Source of the DNA: Phycisphaerae bacterium
GTDB taxonomy: Bacteria; Planctomycetota; Phycisphaerae; Sedimentisphaerales; Anaerobacaceae
Reading direction: 5' to 3'
Assembly (NCBI GenBank): GCA_030602845.1
Contig: JAUVYZ010000024.1
Span: forward strand, 1-12,123
Length of the DNA: 12,123 nt
Positions 10,300-12,123 of the stretch are shown piece by piece. The notes beneath the pieces are model-generated. The model saw only the letters and a list, made by a program, of their open reading frames with translations, did no database searches and had not been told where the DNA came from. How positions within the stretch are numbered: position 1 is the first letter of the stretch; the number at the start of each line of letters is the position of its first letter. The position numbers and the translations under genes were made by a program.

Positions 10300-12123
10300 A
10301 AAATGCCCTTTTTAGTCTTAACTTCTGGACAAGATAAGACAGGCCATAGACTGCTATTCCAACAAAGTACATATAATATCTAAGATTATCATCGAGATTG
10401 AAAATCTTTGTTACGACAGTGGGACAAAATAATATAAGCGACGCAATAAGAAAGAGGGGAACCTCATACCATTTGTTCTTTATTATAAACCATCCCTGGA
10501 CTGCATTCGTAAAGGCAAATGCGCCGAATATCGCCATTACAAAAATGAGCAGTGCCTGAGGCCAATTGTTGATTCCGTGGAGAATAAGCTCGGCATTAAA
10601 GACAAACATAAAGGGAATGACAGCGGTTCTTAAATCATATATGAATCCCTGTATTCCCGTTGAAATGGGGTCGGATTTTGCAATAGCCGCGGCAGCATAG
10701 GCAGCGAGTCCTACGGGCGGGGTATCATCGGCAAGAATACCAAAATAGAAACAGAATAAATGAGCAGCTATTGGAGGGATAAGGATAATACCGACGCTGT
10801 TCATAGGACTTAGTTCTCTGATTACAGGGACTGTGATTGTTGCCATAACAATATATGTTGCCGTTGTTGGCAGTCCCATTCCAAGTATCAGACTTGCAAT
10901 TGCCGTTATTAATAACACAGGGAATATATAACCGAAAGAAAGTCTTGTTACAATCTCAACAACCATGCCACTTGGCCCCATGAAAACGATGCCAACAATA
11001 ATACCTGCAGTAGCAGTTGCTAATGCGACAGTGAGCATATTCCTCGAACCTGCGATTAATCCTTCAGCTATGGTGCTGACGCTTTTAATCGTGGCCTTTA
11101 TAACGGCAGTGCCATTCTTTATCGCTTTGATGATTTCCCGTACAAAGACAATCACAATCAGGACAAGTATTGCATTAAAAGCCGCCAGGTTTGGGGTGTG
11201 ACGCATAATTATCAATTCATATATCAAAACAATTAGGGGGATGAGGTAATAAAATCCACTTTTCAGCATGGTCAGAAATGTGGGGATGTCCGATTTTGGC
11301 AGGCCTTTCATTCCGAGTTTTGAGGCCTCGAGATGAGCGATATAAAACAGGCCAAAATAAGATACGAAAGCAGGAACGGCGGCGGCCTTAACAACATCAA
11401 GGTAATCGATGCCCAGATATTCTGCGATAATAAATGCCGCTGCTCCCATTATGGGAGGCATTAACTGGCCGTTAGTACTTGCAGCAACCTCGGTTGCCGC
11501 TGCAATCTTTCCGGGATAACCGCACTTCTTCATTAAGGGAATCGTAAAGGTCCCCGTTGTAACAACATTGGCAATACTTGAGCCTGAGAAAAGACCTGTT
11601 AATCCGCTTGAGATAACGGCAGCCTTTGCTGCGCCGCCCTTAAATCGACCAAGTAAAGAGATCGCAAGGTCATTAAAGAAATGTCCTGCCCCAATCTTAT
11701 CAAGCATTGACCCGAATAATACAAACAGAAAAACCGTGCTGGCAGAGACGTGAAGCGGGATACCATAAATCCCTTCTGTGGATAAAGCAATCTGGCTGAG
11801 ATACCTTCGCAGTGACACGCCCCGAAAGGCAAATATCGACGGCATATAAGGGCCTAAGAAGGCATAGAGTGTGAACAGAATGGCAATAATGGCAAGTGCA
11901 GGTCCAATCGCACGCCTTGTCGCCTCCAACAGAAGCACGATTAGTATAACACTTATAACCACATCCCGCCGAATAGGCAGGCCCGCCCGCATTGTAATGC
12001 CCGTCCAGCCAAAGACAAAGTACAGCACAGAAAGACACGCAAATCCCGCCAGAATAGAGTCAATAAGTGGAATATGGCTTGCTGCGCCTGCCGAGACGTG
12101 CTGTCTCTGGCACGGTTGGTCGG
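10298..12123 (-). CDS. Fused TRAP transporter permease (DctQM-type), N-terminus beyond window
   Basis: An inner-membrane permease of the fused 4TM/12TM TRAP class, which imports organic acids or related solutes with Na+ or H+ together with an extracytoplasmic binding protein. The frame is open to the right edge; 607 residues are visible. The GTG at 12028 is not the start: the 31 codons upstream carry no stop and continue the family's N-terminal pattern, with HIPLIDSILAGFACLS directly before LYFVFGW. About sixteen hydrophobic segments can be seen. Family features include LLLEATRRAIGPALAIIAIL, the DctM-like core SGLTGLFSGSSIANV followed by GTFTIPLMKKCGYP, EVAASTNGQLMPPIMGAAAF, LGMGLPTTATYIV and ADDTPPVGLAAYAAAAIA. 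The last resembles the equivalent motif near the second half of DctM proteins. The C-terminus ends KLRLKRAF at a TGA (10300-10298). The class usually pairs with a TAXI-type binding protein, which would lie beyond the right edge. The substrate cannot be inferred. Confidence 0.9.
   Translation of the reverse strand, partial: DQPCQRQHVSAGAASHIPLIDSILAGFACLSVLYFVFGWTGITMRAGLPIRRDVVISVILIVLLLEATRRAIGPALAIIAILFTLYAFLGPYMPSIFAFRGVSLRRYLSQIALSTEGIYGIPLHVSASTVFLFVLFGSMLDKIGAGHFFNDLAISLLGRFKGGAAKAAVISSGLTGLFSGSSIANVVTTGTFTIPLMKKCGYPGKIAAATEVAASTNGQLMPPIMGAAAFIIAEYLGIDYLDVVKAAAVPAFVSYFGLFYIAHLEASKLGMKGLPKSDIPTFLTMLKSGFYYLIPLIVLIYELIIMRHTPNLAAFNAILVLIVIVFVREIIKAIKNGTAVIKATIKSVSTIAEGLIAGSRNMLTVALATATAGIIVGIVFMGPSGMVVEIVTRLSFGYIFPVLLITAIASLILGMGLPTTATYIVMATITVPVIRELSPMNSVGIILIPPIAAHLFCFYFGILADDTPPVGLAAYAAAAIAKSDPISTGIQGFIYDLRTAVIPFMFVFNAELILHGINNWPQALLIFVMAIFGAFAFTNAVQGWFIIKNKWYEVPLFLIASLILFCPTVVTKIFNLDDNLRYYMYFVGIAVYGLSYLVQKLRLKRAF

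Overview
The window looks like chromosomal DNA from a planctomycete, most likely the Phycisphaerae/Sedimentisphaerales branch. This is inferred from style, not from a marker gene. The signs are a Tat-exported sulfatase, a DUF1080 protein, a GLUG-repeat protein with a C-terminal dockerin-like domain, a DUF5060-type glycoside hydrolase, and a degenerate tandem intergenic repeat whose translation gives the NKPNx/TKDY pattern often seen in hypothetical proteins of that group. Gene density is low, and leaders and spacers are long.

Layout. Positions 1-546 hold no convincing gene. They contain two 111-bp-spaced repeat units, a perfect small palindrome, an A-rich 'cgaaa' repeat tract and, at 464-484, an intrinsic terminator for the leftward gene. 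From 8613 down to 547 four exported proteins all read leftward: a sulfatase (8613-7123), a very large serine-hydrolase/DUF5060/double-barrel glycosidase fusion (7068-3232), a DUF1080 protein (3057-2278) and a GLUG/dockerin-like surface protein (1995-547). The first two are 54 bp apart and probably co-transcribed. The last has its own sigma70-like promoter (2144-2171) and terminator. A 413-bp AT-rich divergent spacer (8614-9026) carries a very good rightward promoter flanked by two exact inverted repeats. That promoter drives a stand-alone class II Fic protein (9027-10208). Converging on it from the right edge is a fused TRAP transporter permease (10298 to beyond 12123) whose N-terminus is cut off by the window.

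How they may work together. The leftward block reads as an extracellular or periplasmic locus for a modified polysaccharide: the sulfatase removes sulfate, the serine-hydrolase domain may remove an ester or act on another substituent, the glycosidase barrels and DUF1080 protein may cleave glycosidic bonds, and the GLUG/dockerin-like protein may act at the surface. The substrate is unknown, and no SusC/SusD or regulator is visible. The Fic gene and the TRAP permease look functionally unrelated; the Fic gene is clearly more AT-rich than the hydrolase block.

The most unusual points are the single 1278-residue polypeptide joining a beta-lactamase-type serine hydrolase to two successive glycosidase modules, and a 37-bp palindromic repeat found inside both the fusion gene and the sulfatase gene, translated in a different reading frame in each.
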